NCBI GenBank assembly: GCA_029207755.1
Contig: JARCOQ010000012.1
Coordinates: 806,001-870,000, forward strand
Length of the DNA stretch: 64,000 nt
Source: Chamaea fasciata
Taxonomy: Eukaryota > Chordata > Aves > Passeriformes > Sylviidae
Direction: 5' to 3'
Shown: one piece after another, positions 48,185 through 59,460 of the stretch
How the letters are laid out: the number at the start of each line of letters is the position of its first letter
Position numbering within the stretch: the stretch's first letter is position 1
Notes under the pieces: generated by a model
What the model was told of the DNA's origin: nothing
The model's input: the letters and a program-made list of their open reading frames with translations, nothing else
Database searches by the model: none
Translations under genes and position numbers: made by a program

Positions 48185-48312
48185 AAGACGCTGGGCTGAA
48201 GGGCCGTGCGCGGTCAGGGCGGACCCTGCCGCCCAGCCCCGCAGCCGGGCGCTGCCGGAGCCGCCGCCGCTGCTCCCCCGCGGACCTGCGGGGCCAGCGC
48301 ACCCCGAGCTGC
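48185..48312. other. Small CpG-rich patch
   Basis: GC-rich with dense CpG (GTGCGCGGTCAGGGCGG, GCAGCCGGGCGC, GAGCCGCCGCCGC, CCCCCGCGG). A second smaller patch lies at 48600-48690 (GCGCCGGAGCCCCCGAATG). Together they could be a split minor CpG island. No exon is recognised. Confidence 0.45.
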
Positions 48313-48316
48313 CCCA

Positions 48317-48359
48317 CCCCAACCAAACCAAACCAAACCAAACCAAACCAAACCAAACC
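48317..48359 (+). repeat. (CCAAA)n microsatellite
   Basis: About eight uninterrupted pentamers immediately right of the CpG-rich patch. Confidence 0.95.
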
Positions 48360-50281
48360 CAGCCCGGGGCTGGGACAGCTCCATCCACCACTGCCGCAGA
48401 CAAACACTGACAAACACGCAGCCCTGCGTTTTCCTAGGGGAGTCAGTACTTTTCCTGGGAAGAGCTACCTCCCTGCTCCGTGTAGACGCAGCAGAACTGA
48501 GCGAATATACTCACAAATACAAATTCCCCCAAATGTTCCCAAGTGGGTATAATGTCCCGGGATTGTTTCAATTATTCCCCTTTGGGCTTGCCGGGTTGGA
48601 AGCGCCGGAGCCCCCGAATGTGAAACGTGAGCCGGGAGCGGGGCTGAGCCCCGGCAGCGCCGGGGTGTCCCCGCAGCACAGGGACCCGAGCGCTGCAGCT
48701 GCTCATCAAATCAGGTTTATGCTCCTGAAATGAGTTCCTGCTGCTGAGCCTCAATTCACAGACAGTCGGGGGAAAAAAGAGATGGATACGGCCCCAAACA
48801 ACCCCCCTGGAAGCACGTCCAGGGGACGGCTCTTTGTGCCCCCACGGAGGCAGCTGGGGGGATTTGTTTTATACCTACGGAAACACGACGTGCCGGTTCC
48901 ATGTGTGTGCCTTGTACAGAAAATCCCCCCAAAATACATGTTATAAAGGCTTTGCTGGCGGTTTATTTGCTTTGCCAGAGGTAAATGAGTCCTTTCCCTT
49001 TCTCCTGCCCTCCTGCAGCACTGGCGAGGAGATTTCTCACAGAGATTTTGCCATCCAGGAGGTGCAGCATCATTTACTGAACACGAGCGCATTTTTCCTT
49101 AAATTTATACTATTTCAGCTAAAGCAATTGGAGAAATAAAAAAAAACCCCAAATTTTGCCGTTTGCTGCCCTTTTCCAGCACAAACAGAACGCCAGCCCA
49201 GGGAGTTACCCAGAATTTGCCTTTCTCTTTCGGCCTGCTCCAAGGCTGCTTTCTAATGTACATAAAATCCAGAAATGGGGACGGAAATGTGGGAATGTAC
49301 CGAACTGGCTGTTGACTTCAGGCACGGGAAGGGTTTTGTTGAGAATTCACAGGTGCTAAAACCTCATCAATGAGTGGGAAATGGTGCTAAATACGAGCTC
49401 TGCGAAGTTTATTTTTAATGATGACTTTAAAACACGGGGATCAGCGAGGTGAATGTAAAAACTGTTAATCTTAAATTTCTACAAACCCGAGTGTCAGGGC
49501 AAGCATGTCTGGTGCATCAAGCATAACAAGATGAAAACGAGGAGGTGTGGGTGAGGAGGGGGTCCGAGACACTTGCTTTTCTTGAATCCCTCTGAATACA
49601 TTTCACAATTCATCAGTTTTTGTCTTCCCTGCCACGAGTGAGGACAATCAGACCAGACACCCATTAGATTTTTCATGCAATTTTTTTTTTTCTTGTTCAT
49701 GACATGTTGGCAGGGAGGATGGCAATTCTGAAATCTTACCAAATGAGAAAAATGTCAGAAACTGAACTGACAGCTGGTGGTTACTATGGTGATAGGTGAT
49801 ATTGAAAAAAAAAATAAAATAAGACTCAGTTAATTCAAAAGGAATCAAGTTCAGTATTTTTAAGCCAGTTGATAGAGATGAAAACTTAATCCCGATACTG
49901 GGGTGTTTTTCCTGTTTTAGCAAAGAGCCAAAGAAACCATTTGCTTGATTAGATAATTAACTAGATACAGCTAAATATACAATGAAAATTATAGTGAAAC
50001 CAAAAATAATAATAAAAAATAATAACATGTTTTTTAAAAAGGAAACAGCCATATTAGGAGAAAAATCAGCCGAGTGGGGAAATCTTCTGTCTGTGCGAGC
50101 AATCCAGACTTGTCCTCTCCATAATCACAATTACCGACACGGGTCTGGTTCTCTGCCATCGGTTTGAGGGAGAAAGAGTAGTTTCGCTCAGTGACAAAGA
50201 CAAATCAGCTGCAAGGGAGGGAAAGCTGCTGACTGATGGCTTCAATCGAGGGAAGGCTGCGCAGGCAACTTCGGCAGGAAC
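48360..50281. other. Unique non-coding sequence
   Basis: No gene is recognised. 49760-50060 is AT-rich with an RFX-like word (ggttactatggtgatag, 49779-49795), TTAGATAATTAACTAG and A-runs. It is a possible enhancer-like block just left of the inverted repeat. Confidence 0.4.
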
Positions 50282-50539
50282 CTGGATATCTCCATATTTG
50301 TGTTTATGTATTTTATGGGCTTTTTTAAAATTCCCAAGGGAGCTATTTCTGGGGCCCAAATACCGCGAGATCTGGTGTTCTCCTGGCATTTCCATCGAGG
50401 AAGTGAAATACTAAAATACCATGAGAACATCAGATCTCCTGTTATTTCGGCTGCATTAATGGTTCCCTCAGGTATTAACAAAGCCCCTGAAAAACAAACA
50501 CAAATATTTGAGCAGAAATAGAAGTGCTGGAATATCCAG
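50282..50539. repeat. Long imperfect inverted repeat (foldback-like)
   Basis: Left arm 50294-50391 is the imperfect reverse complement of right arm 50414-50507, with a loop of about 22 nt. The inner 25 nt (50367-50391 with 50414-50438) match at 22 of 25. The outer end has a perfect 12-mer (atatttgtgttt, 50294-50305, against aaacacaaatat, 50496-50507). Between them, 37-nt segments adjoining the core match at about 27 of 37. A further 8-mer (ctggatat 50282-50289 / atatccag 50532-50539) pairs outside after a ~24-nt insertion in the right arm. The arms' translated frames also look alike, merely reflecting the palindrome. It could be an ancient palindromic DNA element or a structured regulatory or RNA element. 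Confidence 0.88.
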
Positions 50540-50576
50540 CGCCCCCCCCCCCGCCCCCCCCCCCCCCCCCCCCCCC
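50540..50576 (+). repeat. Poly-C tract
   Basis: About 36 cytosines interrupted by a single G near 50553, directly abutting the outer end of the inverted repeat. Such tracts have i-motif/G4 potential and are prone to sequencing and assembly length errors. Confidence 0.95.
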
Positions 50577-50865
50577 AATGCACCCGCACAAAAACCTCCT
50601 CGTTTTTGTGATCTCACACTTCAAGGAACAAACTGTGCAACCATACACATATAAAATTAATATTATATGGAAATTATTTGGCCACCACCTCTTTCTTTGT
50701 GGCAGGAATCGAGTTTGTTCCCCAACAGCCCAGAGGAGGACAATCTCCATATAAATGCAGGTGGGGTTTAGGGATATTGTTATAAAAAACAACATTTCAA
50801 TGCAAAAGTCTCCAAACAATTTAAGCTGTGCCTGTGCTTCCTGGGCAGGGATGGCAGAGATGAAG
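50577..50865. other. Unique sequence
   Basis: AT-rich unique DNA between the poly-C tract and the pentamer array. No gene is recognised. Confidence 0.5.
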
Positions 50866-51798
50866 TGGGATGGGATGGGATGGGATGGGATGGGATGGGA
50901 TGGGATGGGATGGGATGGGATGGGATGGGGATGGGATGGGATGAGATGGGATGGGATGGGATGGGATGGGGATGGGGATGGGGATGGGATGGGGATGGGA
51001 TGGGATGGGGATGGGATGGGATGGGGATGGGATGGGATGGGATGGGGATGGGATGGGATGGGATGGGATGGGATGGGATGGGATGGGATGGGATGGGATG
51101 GGATGGGATGGGATGGGGATGGGGATGGGGATGGGATGGGATGGGATGGGATGGGGATGGGATAGAATGGGGATGGGGATGGGATGGGATGGGATGGGAT
51201 GGGATGGGATGGGATGGGATGGGATGGGACGGGATAGAATGGGGATGGGATGGGATGGGATGGGATGGGGATGGGATGGGGATGGGGATGGGATGGGATG
51301 GGATGGGGATGGGATAGAATGGGGATGGGGATGGGATGGGATGGGATGGGATGGGATGGGATGGGATGGGATGGGATGGGATGGGATGGGATGGGATGGG
51401 ATGGGATGGGATGGGACGGGATGGGATGGGATGGGATAGAATGGGGTGGGGTGGGATGGGATGGGATGGGATGGGATGGGATGGGATGGGATGGGATGGG
51501 ATGGGATGGGGATGGGGATGGGGATGGGGATGGGATGGGATGGGATGGGGATGGGATAGAATGGGGATGGGGATGGGATGGGATGGGATGGGATGGGATG
51601 GGATGGGATGGGATGGGATGGGATGGGATGGGATGGGATGAGATGGGACGGGATGGGATGGGATAGAATGGGGTGGGGTGGGATGGGATGGGATGGGGTG
51701 GGATAGAATGGGGTGGGGTGGGGTGGGGTGGGATGGGATGGGATGGGACGGGATGGGATGGGATAGAATGGGGTGGGGTGGGAGGGGATGGGAGGGGT
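50866..51798 (+). repeat. (GGGAT)n pentanucleotide array, ~930 bp
   Basis: Tandem GGGAT, with 6-bp GGGGAT variants interspersed and 'gggatagaatgggg' interruptions near 51160, 51235, 51315, 51437, 51557, 51662, 51703 and 51763. Toward the right end GGGGT variants appear. Runs of three or more G separated by two bases make the plus strand continuously G-quadruplex-capable. The minus strand gives spurious Pro/Ser/His-rich frames of up to 537 codons. Confidence 0.98.
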
Positions 51799-52000
51799 GC
51801 GGTGGGAGCCCAGGGGCCCGAGGCGGCCCCGCGGAGCCGGGTGCCGGACGCTGGGGAAGGCTCGGGGCGCTCCCGGCGGCAGCGGGGGGGGCCGAGGCGG
51901 CGGCGGCGCTGAGCGGGCGGCACCGCCCCCTGCCGGGCACGGCGGGAACGGCGGGGAATGCCCGGCACCGGGCCGGGCACCGGGATCACGGCACCGGGAA
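51799..52000. other. CpG-rich flank of the pentamer array
   Basis: About 200 bp of very GC-rich, CpG-dense DNA (GAGGCGGCCCCGCGG, GGAGCCGGGTGCCGGACGC, GGCGGCGGCGGCGCTGAGCGG). 'caccgccccctgccgg' at 51921-51936 resembles a reverse-oriented CTCF core. It could be an orphan CpG island or insulator-like site. Confidence 0.5.
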
Positions 52001-52024
52001 TCTCCCAGCCCCGGCATGTGCCCC

Positions 52025-52068
52025 GTGCCCTCGGAGGGCTTTTCCAACCGAAACAATCCCAGTTCTGG
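52025..52068 (+). mobile_element. Possible CR1 3' terminal scrap
   Basis: The 'gagggcttttccaaccgaaa' phrase followed by 'caatcccagttctg' resembles the last ~45 bp of a sense CR1. It is too short to be certain. Confidence 0.4.
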
Positions 52069-53555
52069 TGACAATGCAGGACAACCATCCATCCTTACTT
52101 CCCAGGCGGGGACACAGCTTCTCCCAGCTCGCAGGCCCAGCAGGCAGGGCCTGTCTCTGCTCCGTCCAGCCAGGAGGCTGCAAGGACACGGAGCCCGGAG
52201 TCACAAGGACCAGCACCACCACTGCCACCATCCACGGCCCTGGCCACCTCACCTTCCACACCTGCCGCTTGCCCACATCCTGCGGCAGCTCATCCCTGAA
52301 GCCAGGGCAGGAGAGCAGGAGGCAGCTCAGGCAGGAGGGGACACATGAGGAGCTCCACAGTGGGCTCATGGTGCTGGAGGGGGGACAGGATGGGACGGGA
52401 CGTGTTCCTGGGCTGGAGCTGGGCTCTCTGGGCACTCCTGGGCAGCACGCAGGGTCCCTTGCTCGTGGCAGGCAGACACAGCTCGTGCGGCTGCCCAGGG
52501 CGCTGCGGGCAGGGGAGGGGATGAGCAAGGCCAAGATGAACAGAACTGGCTCTGCTGCCCTTATCCCACACGGTTCTGTGCATAATCCCAGAGTGGGAAC
52601 GCGGCCCCATCGTACCCAGCACAGCCCGCAGTCAGTGATTACGTCTCCAGTGCAGCAAACCTGCCTTCTGCTCAAAAACACAGGAAAATGTCCAGAAAAA
52701 CAGTGGCCTATAAACAGAAATTGCTTCTGGAACAGTTTAAGCCCAGATCCACGACACCAAATTTCAGTGCTCCTTACAGGAAAGGAGACAGTGCCTGATT
52801 GTCTGAACCCCAAGCACGGGAACAGACAATTTGGGAATCTTCTTGGACTGCACGTATTGCTGCACAGAACTGCACCGAGGAGAGCAGCAAAACAAGTTCC
52901 TTAATACTCACAAGAAAAAAACCCTCTTGTCTAAACAACACAATTGTATTAAAAGTAAAAAAATACCATTTTAAATAAATGCAATTGCAAAAAAGGCTCT
53001 GGGTGATAAGGGAATGGTGAGGTAAATAAAGCAAAACCAAAAGGTCCAGCAAACCTCATTTCAAGATAAAAACCAGTATAAATAACTGGCTTGGACTGTT
53101 TAAAATATTGCTGTAAATGATACCTTCACTGTACATGAAAAGTAGACGCTGTTGAAAATGAAAGTCTATAGAAAAAGTGTAAAACTACTTCAAAATACAT
53201 ATTATGTATAACTTCGAATATGTTAAATTCAGTGAAATGACGAATTTCACAGGGTTTAAAAGAAGTTTATCTTCCAGCCACCACACCAGAAAATCTGTAA
53301 AACAACCATATGTAAATACTCACAGATCTTGAATCTATTTTTATACGTATTTCTACAAAAATCAAGCGTCCTTTTTTTAAATGTGGTTTATAGTGTCCTT
53401 TGTACTGGGCACAGAGGTGGGGATCAGCAGACAGCTGATGTTAACTAATGACACAGACAACTAAGAATAACACCCTTCATTCTTGACCCCCTTTGCCTTT
53501 TAAAAACGTGGCTAGAGAATGAAATTGCGATCAAATTTCCAGTGGTTTCTGGGAT
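52069..53555. other. Unique non-coding sequence
   Basis: GC-moderate to 52620, then AT-rich (52900-53400). No gene is recognised. Frames here (408 and 275 codons) cross repeat-derived or GC-rich DNA and lack any domain. Confidence 0.45.
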
Positions 53556-53559
53556 GATC

Positions 53560-54275
53560 GTTTCCCCCGGCCTATTCTCAGTCGGAAGGCACGCGGCGCC
53601 TTGCTGCTGCAGCCCAGAGCCCGACTGGCGCAGCGGGCGATCCCGCGCGTCCGTGTGCCCGGCCCCGCGGCTGCCGAGGTGCCTGCCCTGCCCCTCGCGC
53701 ACCCCTCCGAAGGCGCTTTGCTCTCAGTCCGCTCAGAGCACACAGACCCCTCGTTCTGAGGGGGACTGCCCTCAGCCACCGCGGGCCGCACATCTCAGCC
53801 CTGCGATGGCCGGGCGCGGGGCAGGGGACGCTCCGGGAACTGCTGCTCCGTCACACGGAAATTCTCCGCAGCTCCCAGCCTCTGCAGGCCGAGCTGCTCT
53901 GCCGGGCCACTTGCGCACGCCAGAGGCTGCACCGGGCGCAGAAGGGCTTTTCTCAGGTTGTGTTTCCCGGAGAAAAGCGGCCGTAAGCAGTCCCCGGCGC
54001 CGCGGGCTCCGTGCCGTGGCGCAGCCGCCCGTCAAAGCCCCGGCAGCGCGGGCAGCCGCCGGCCCTGCTCGGGGCTCGGGGCACTGCGGGGCCCGGTCGG
54101 AGCTCGCCAACAGCCCCGGCTGCGCTCGCCGCCCCTCGGCGCCCCTCGGCGCCCCAGCCGCCGCAGGGCGCAGGGCAAACACAGCGCCGCCGTCGCTGCC
54201 CCTGAGCCCTGCAAAAGCTCTTGGGGCCGAACAAAGCCCAACACCCAACCGCAAAAGTTCGACACAAACACCGGC
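53560..54275. other. CpG island (orphan)
   Basis: About 700 bp with sustained CpG density (GGCACGCGGCGCC, CAGCGGGCGATCCCGCGCGTCCG, GGCCGGGCGCGGGGC, CCGTCAAAGCCCCGGCAGCGCGGGC, GCTCGCCGCCCCTCGGCGCC), while both sides are AT-rich. It is open in several frames on both strands (253 codons plus, 171 minus), as expected without AT-rich stops. I see no strong donor within it. It may be a promoter of a non-coding transcript, an alternative promoter or an intragenic island. Confidence 0.7.
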
Positions 54276-57200
54276 ACTGGACTTCACATTTAGGAAGAAT
54301 TAAGCTTTTAAAGAATTTTTTCCACTGAAAAAAAAAAAAAAAAAAAGGCCCTTTAATGGGAGTTATCCAGGTGGCCCCTGGATTTATTGTTGGATTTCTC
54401 TTTGACTGCTCTGGGGTTCCCAAGGGGACTATTACGTCAACAATTTCTAAGGCAACATTTTATTCCAGGTAACTGAAATTCCTTAGAAGATGAGAGCTTT
54501 GGCTTGGAGATTCTGGGATCCCATTTGAAATCACTCACACTGACTACGGAAGAATTTTTAAAATAAATTACTGTATTGCCTCCTGCTTTCAGCTGCATCT
54601 ATCATCTGTCTATATATATTTATAAACATTCTTTACAGAATAATTTCAAACTTAATTCTCCCAAAGCTATTAAAACTCCCTACTTAATTGCATTCATAAA
54701 AAAGTTGTTTGGAATACAGACAAAACCCACCACTTCATTCAAGGTGTATTTTGTATTAACACACTTTCCCACTCTGAAAAACCACTGACAGGGGCTGTTC
54801 TGTGCATGGAACTCCCATCAGAGTCAGTCAAGAGCCTTTATTTATAAAGTCAGGGGGCTTCAGAAGTCTTTAATGACTATTTTTGGTCAAACTTGAAAGA
54901 AAGAGACAAGACACAAAGATCTCCCGGTCTCCGATGTACAAAGAATCTATGACCAGTAGGAAAAGCTGAGTAGGGCCTTCGATCCAGACTAAACAAATTT
55001 CAGCATCAAATGATAAATGAATCGAGGAACTCGCACTCTCAGATCCTAAATTATATTAAGTCACTGATTTTATGAAGCCAGAAAAAGGTCATCACACGAT
55101 ACTTATGAACTATGGTAAATAACTGAAATTTATGCAGTAGGATGATTTGAATCGTTGGTATCCTTAAAACCTTAGAAACAGATGCAAGTTGTAACAAATC
55201 AGAAAAGTAAAACTATAATTGTTCCTTCTAAGACCTATTTTGTGTAATATCCATTGGCCATATTCGTTCCACAGGTCAGGTATAAAAATAAATTTACTCT
55301 ATTTCTTGCATTTGATTAACAGAAAGAGCTTAATGATACGTGTCCACATTCCTGTCTCTGCGCTAGCGTCTATCTGGGCTTTCTCGCCTAAACTGAAAAC
55401 CATCTGTCATAAATACAATAACGGCTTTTAAATCCGCCCCACCTAGTCCTCCTGCTCCCCAAAAAGGGGCACATCAAGCATGGGCTGCTCCTGAAATATT
55501 CCTTGCAAGTCGCTAAGTGGATATAAAAGAACACAGACCTAAAATAATCTGCAAATAACTGTAACATAAGCCCTGAAAAATGCTTTTGGAGCTGGCGCGA
55601 GGAGGGAGAGACGGCGTCCACCGAGCCGAGGCCAGCGCAGGGAGCGGGTGACCCAGGCAGGGGGACTGCGTTTGTCACTGGTACACTTTGTAATTGTGAA
55701 AGATTATTACAGATCTTATTTAAATCAGGTTTCCTTTTGAATATTTTCATCTAATTGGACAAGTGTTGAGCTGTGCCGGGCTGTCACAGCTGTTACAGGA
55801 CATGAACCACGCTTACAGTAACAGCTTTCGTTCCACATTTTTGTGGAGCAGTTTCCATAGCACTCAGATCAGGGCTTGCATATTTTTATACCACTTGCAT
55901 ATTGAAAATAAACTCTGATGTTTAGCTTGCTTTCTCCAAGTGCATCTGGTACTTCAATTCCCTGAAAAACATGCTGGCAAATCTGACTGAAGCCCAAGCA
56001 GATAGGGTGTGACACCTTGGTTAACTTTTATAAAGTTATTTTTAGCCTTCCTTTCCCCTAAAGTGTAACTTCATAGGAGATGGGATGAGAGAACCGGGAA
56101 GTTGGCATTTATCTTAATTGCCATCCCTGAATTTAACACTGGGGCAAACTTTTCCATTGACAACACTATCCAAGATAACCAGACACTCTGCATGCGAGGA
56201 TGTGCCGTGGGACTGCCCGTGCCTTGATGGAATGTTTCCCGTGCTCGGAGCAGATGAAAGGCCAAGAGCCCAGGAGCTGCAGGACACTGTGGCCGGGTCA
56301 CTCTGGCCACCCTCCCTTGGTCCCACAGCGGAGTGAGGCTTCCAGGCAGCCCGGAGGGTGTGGGGCCTGAGCCCCGGCCAGGCAGAGCACGAGCCCGTGG
56401 CAAGTTTATTCTCGGTAAACGAGTCGCTTTCTAATTAGAAAAATCAACGGGATGTTCTACTGTGCCATTCCCGGGCGTGGTGAGTCCCTCCGGGCAGCGG
56501 GGCCGGGGCTGTGCTGGTCCCTGCCCGTCCCCGCCGGGGCCGTGTCACCGGCCAGGCCTTGTCCCACCGAACTCCCGTGTCCCCACGGCCCCTCACCTCC
56601 TCACCCCCTTCCCAATTAGCAGACTGAAAATTAGCAAAATACAGCCCCTGCTTTGCACTTCAGATTTAATAAGAAACAGAGGCATCTCTCTCTTTCTTCT
56701 GCTGTTCCTCCCTCTCCTCCAAGAACAGAAGGCTGCTGGTGAAAGGAATGAAAATCTGGAAAGAATTTGGGGTGGACTGGCCAACCCCCTTTCATTTCCT
56801 TCAGATGTTTACAATCTAGCACCTTTCTGAAGACAAAGATGGGAAAAAAGCTATTTTTTCTTTTGACTGAAGGGTGAGACAGGGGGGTATTAAAAACTGA
56901 TCAATGTAATTTTTTTCACAGAAGTATTTGCACATCTGTGAAATAATGTAATTTATGAAAAAAATCTTTTCATATGACATCCATGATTATAGCCTGATCT
57001 GGAGAATTATTCAAATATAAAATTAAATACTCAAAAACTCGCTGCGCTGTGGATGACTGAGCTTTTACCAGCTGTGCATCACACTTCTCTAATTCTATTA
57101 AAAGTATAGAAGTGAGGCTTCCCAAGGATGTCTGAATCCCTTGTAAAAGGAATGTTACATTTCTAAATGCTTTATGATCAGTTGCTTTTTGTTTTTTCTT

Positions 57201-57954
57201 GATTATCATCCCAGTTGTTGGATGTTTTATCCGACTGTACCAAAAAAAAGAAGAGAGGAGGAATGCATACCCGTGGAGAGTGCTCTATAAATTATATTGT
57301 ATTTTATTATCGCAGGGCTTAAGGAAAAATTGGCTTTTAAGAAAGGTTAAAAACCTTTAAAGTGAATTCTTCTGTTTGGTTCGAAGTCCTTTTGATTTAA
57401 TACGATCCATGTGCAACGTGGGCCTGGCCTCCTCCCCCTGGGGGAACGGGGCGATGCCCAGGGACCAGGGCAGGGCAGCGACTCCCGCGCCAACAGGACG
57501 CGTTTGGGCCGCCCCGTGCCAGCTTCCCTCCCAGCAAGGGAGCAGCTCGCTCTCTCCTCAGACAGCAATTCCCAGGTTTGAAAGCACGAATCCAGGGGAG
57601 AATGAGCGGACGCGGCCGCTCCCGGGGGTGGTTTCACAGCCCAGCGTCGCTCGGCAGGAGCAGCCCTCCAAAGGGAAAGTTCAATCCTATTTCCCAAGCT
57701 TAAATCTAAGCTGTGGTACGGATCCTGCGCTGCTTGGACATTATCCACAGGTTACAGATAGAATCACCGGGAATTCGCCGTGCCTTCCCACGCCGCAAGC
57801 CAGCATTAAACTGCAAGGGAAAATACAATTCCCCAGACCGAGCAGAACGCTGTGGTACAAACCAGCCACTGAAAGGGCCCCAAAATAGGCCGCGTTAGTA
57901 GAAGCCAGTTGGAGTTTAGCAAAGAGAGAGACAAAATAAGGGCTAAGCCATTGT
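54276..57954. other. Mostly AT-rich unique sequence
   Basis: An A-run lies at 54328-54346. 54540-55560 and 55690-56060 are AT-rich with many TAAT/ATTA words, which may hide enhancers. Small CpG-bearing patches occur at 55590-55660, 56460-56550 and 57410-57660. No exon is recognised. Confidence 0.4.
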
Positions 57955-58350
57955 TTCTGCTGCCGAAGACAGACGGACTTTAATAACACTTAACAGAATG
58001 ATGCACATTAACGATCTCAGAAAGCACTTCTTATGCCTCATCCATCATGCGGAGGAGAAAATGAAGCCTTCGACAGCATTAGGAATTATTCTAGATCTTG
58101 TCAGTAATTCGCAGCTTCTCGGTAGTATCGTAACACAAATTTGTGTGGATGAGACACTGACCATTAATCTAAGGGGCTTTTTTCCCTCGCTGCTGCAGCG
58201 TGTGGAGAATGTATCAATTGTTTCATGGAGAAATTTCACAGCTGAAACCTTACTAAATAAAACAGGGGTGAGGAAAGAGATATAGACAGAAACATAAACA
58301 ACTGCAACGCGGAGACAAATCATTATCTTTAAAACAAAACCTACCATAAA
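57955..58350. other. Candidate conserved non-coding element
   Basis: Long unique block with ACTTTAATAACACTTAAC, GATGCACATTAACG, TAGGAATTATTCTAG, GTATCGTAACAC, CCATTAATCTAAGG and GTATCAATTGTTTC (SOX/TCF-like). Isolated CpGs persist. A 95-codon frame on plus and a 100-codon frame on minus overlap, with no domain. It is the first of a dense series of such blocks leading to the right-hand CpG island. Confidence 0.45.
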
Positions 58351-58479
58351 ATCTCCATATGTGTGTTTTGTGAATGGGCAGTGAGCAGCCTCCTGCTCTG
58401 AAAATCCTCAGAATTTGCTGATTATAAAGTTATGTGCGTACATACAAACACACTTAGATTTCATTTTCTGGGAAGCTTT

Positions 58480-58508
58480 TTTCCCTTTTTTTTTTTTTTT
58501 TTTTTTCC
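58480..58508 (+). repeat. Poly-T tract
   Basis: More than 20 T with minor interruptions. It could be a minus-strand poly-A remnant or simple slippage. Confidence 0.8.
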
Positions 58509-58554
58509 TGGAGTATAGGCAAAAAAAATCCCGATTTCTCCTCCCAAGGGAGCC

Positions 58555-59460
58555 CCTTATTTTTTGCAAATAGTAGCAAAACAAATTTCAAGACAAAATG
58601 CCACGCAACTAAATAAACAACAGCTTTTGGCAACCTCTTCCCTAAGTCGCAAGCTGCTGTTCATCGTGTGATAGCTGTTGCCACTGGAATCCCTACTACA
58701 AAGGAAAAGGTCCATAAATATTTGTACAGCAAACTCCACAGAAAAAAAAAGCCTCCCCGAGTGAGCTCAGAATTCATTTCTATACGTGCGATGTAAAGAT
58801 GAAAGCTAATGAGTTCTGTGGAGTTTATGATAAATTAAAAGTGCGGGGCTGCCCGCCCCAGCCGCGTGTTTACACGGATCTGATCCGCTGCTCCCCAACA
58901 AAACACTTGTCAGACAGAATGAGGCGAATTCGCCTCCGGATGTGGAGGAGCTGGATTGTCTCAGGGACAAAAAAAACAGATAGGATTTGATCAAATACTA
59001 ATCAGGCAGCAATAATGTGGTATCCTAAAACACACCCTATTTTATCTCCAATGAAATAGTGACATCTATCCAAAAAGTCCTCAAAGAAACTTGGGTTTAG
59101 GTAATATATTGTGATTGCAGCAGATAGGCAGGATTAAAATCAGGCTTGATCTTCAAAGAGAATAAGAATGTATAGTTCTGTTTACTGCACACATATTTGT
59201 ATATAAAAGATATGACAAATACTTCGAGTTCTTTAGAAACCTGTATTTCTGTATTTTGAATTTTCACAGACCAAGTGCTGAGAAAGGGATTTGACAGTCC
59301 CAGGTAATAGAGGCAAATTAGAGATTAAACTCATTAGAAATTATAAACACTCATATAGTCTGTTAAACCCCCTGACAAAACCTGGAAATTAGAAATCCAA
59401 TAACACAGCATCAATAGGGTCTTTAACGGCTGGACAGATGTTTAAACTGCGCGATGCTCG
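58555..59460. other. AT-rich block, CNE-like
   Basis: Unique sequence with GTCCATAAATATTTGTACAGC, CTAATGAGTTC, GATAAATTAAAAG, TTTGATCAAATACTAATCAGG and TAATGTGGTATCC. The GC-moderate middle (58840-58960) keeps several CpGs. No exon is recognised. Confidence 0.35.

Noticed and set aside
50866..51798. Interstitial telomere repeat
   Set aside because: The unit is GGGAT/ATGGG, not TTAGGG. No TTAGGG run is present in the window.
50475..52092. 537- and 423-codon Pro/Ser/His-rich minus frames
   Set aside because: They are translations of the (GGGAT)n complement and the poly-C tract. The period creates stop-free registers.
53542..54303. 253-codon Ala/Pro/Arg-rich frame in the CpG island
   Set aside because: GC-rich islands lack stop codons by chance. 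No domain is seen, the opposite strand is also open, and no good splice sites bracket it.
54328..54346. Poly-A run after the CpG island, suggesting a processed retrocopy
   Set aside because: No AATAAA signal at the right distance, no recognisable parent cDNA and no target-site duplication seen.
57376..57400. 'ggttcgaagtcc' resembling a tRNA B-box
   Set aside because: No A-box, acceptor stem or cloverleaf can be built around it.
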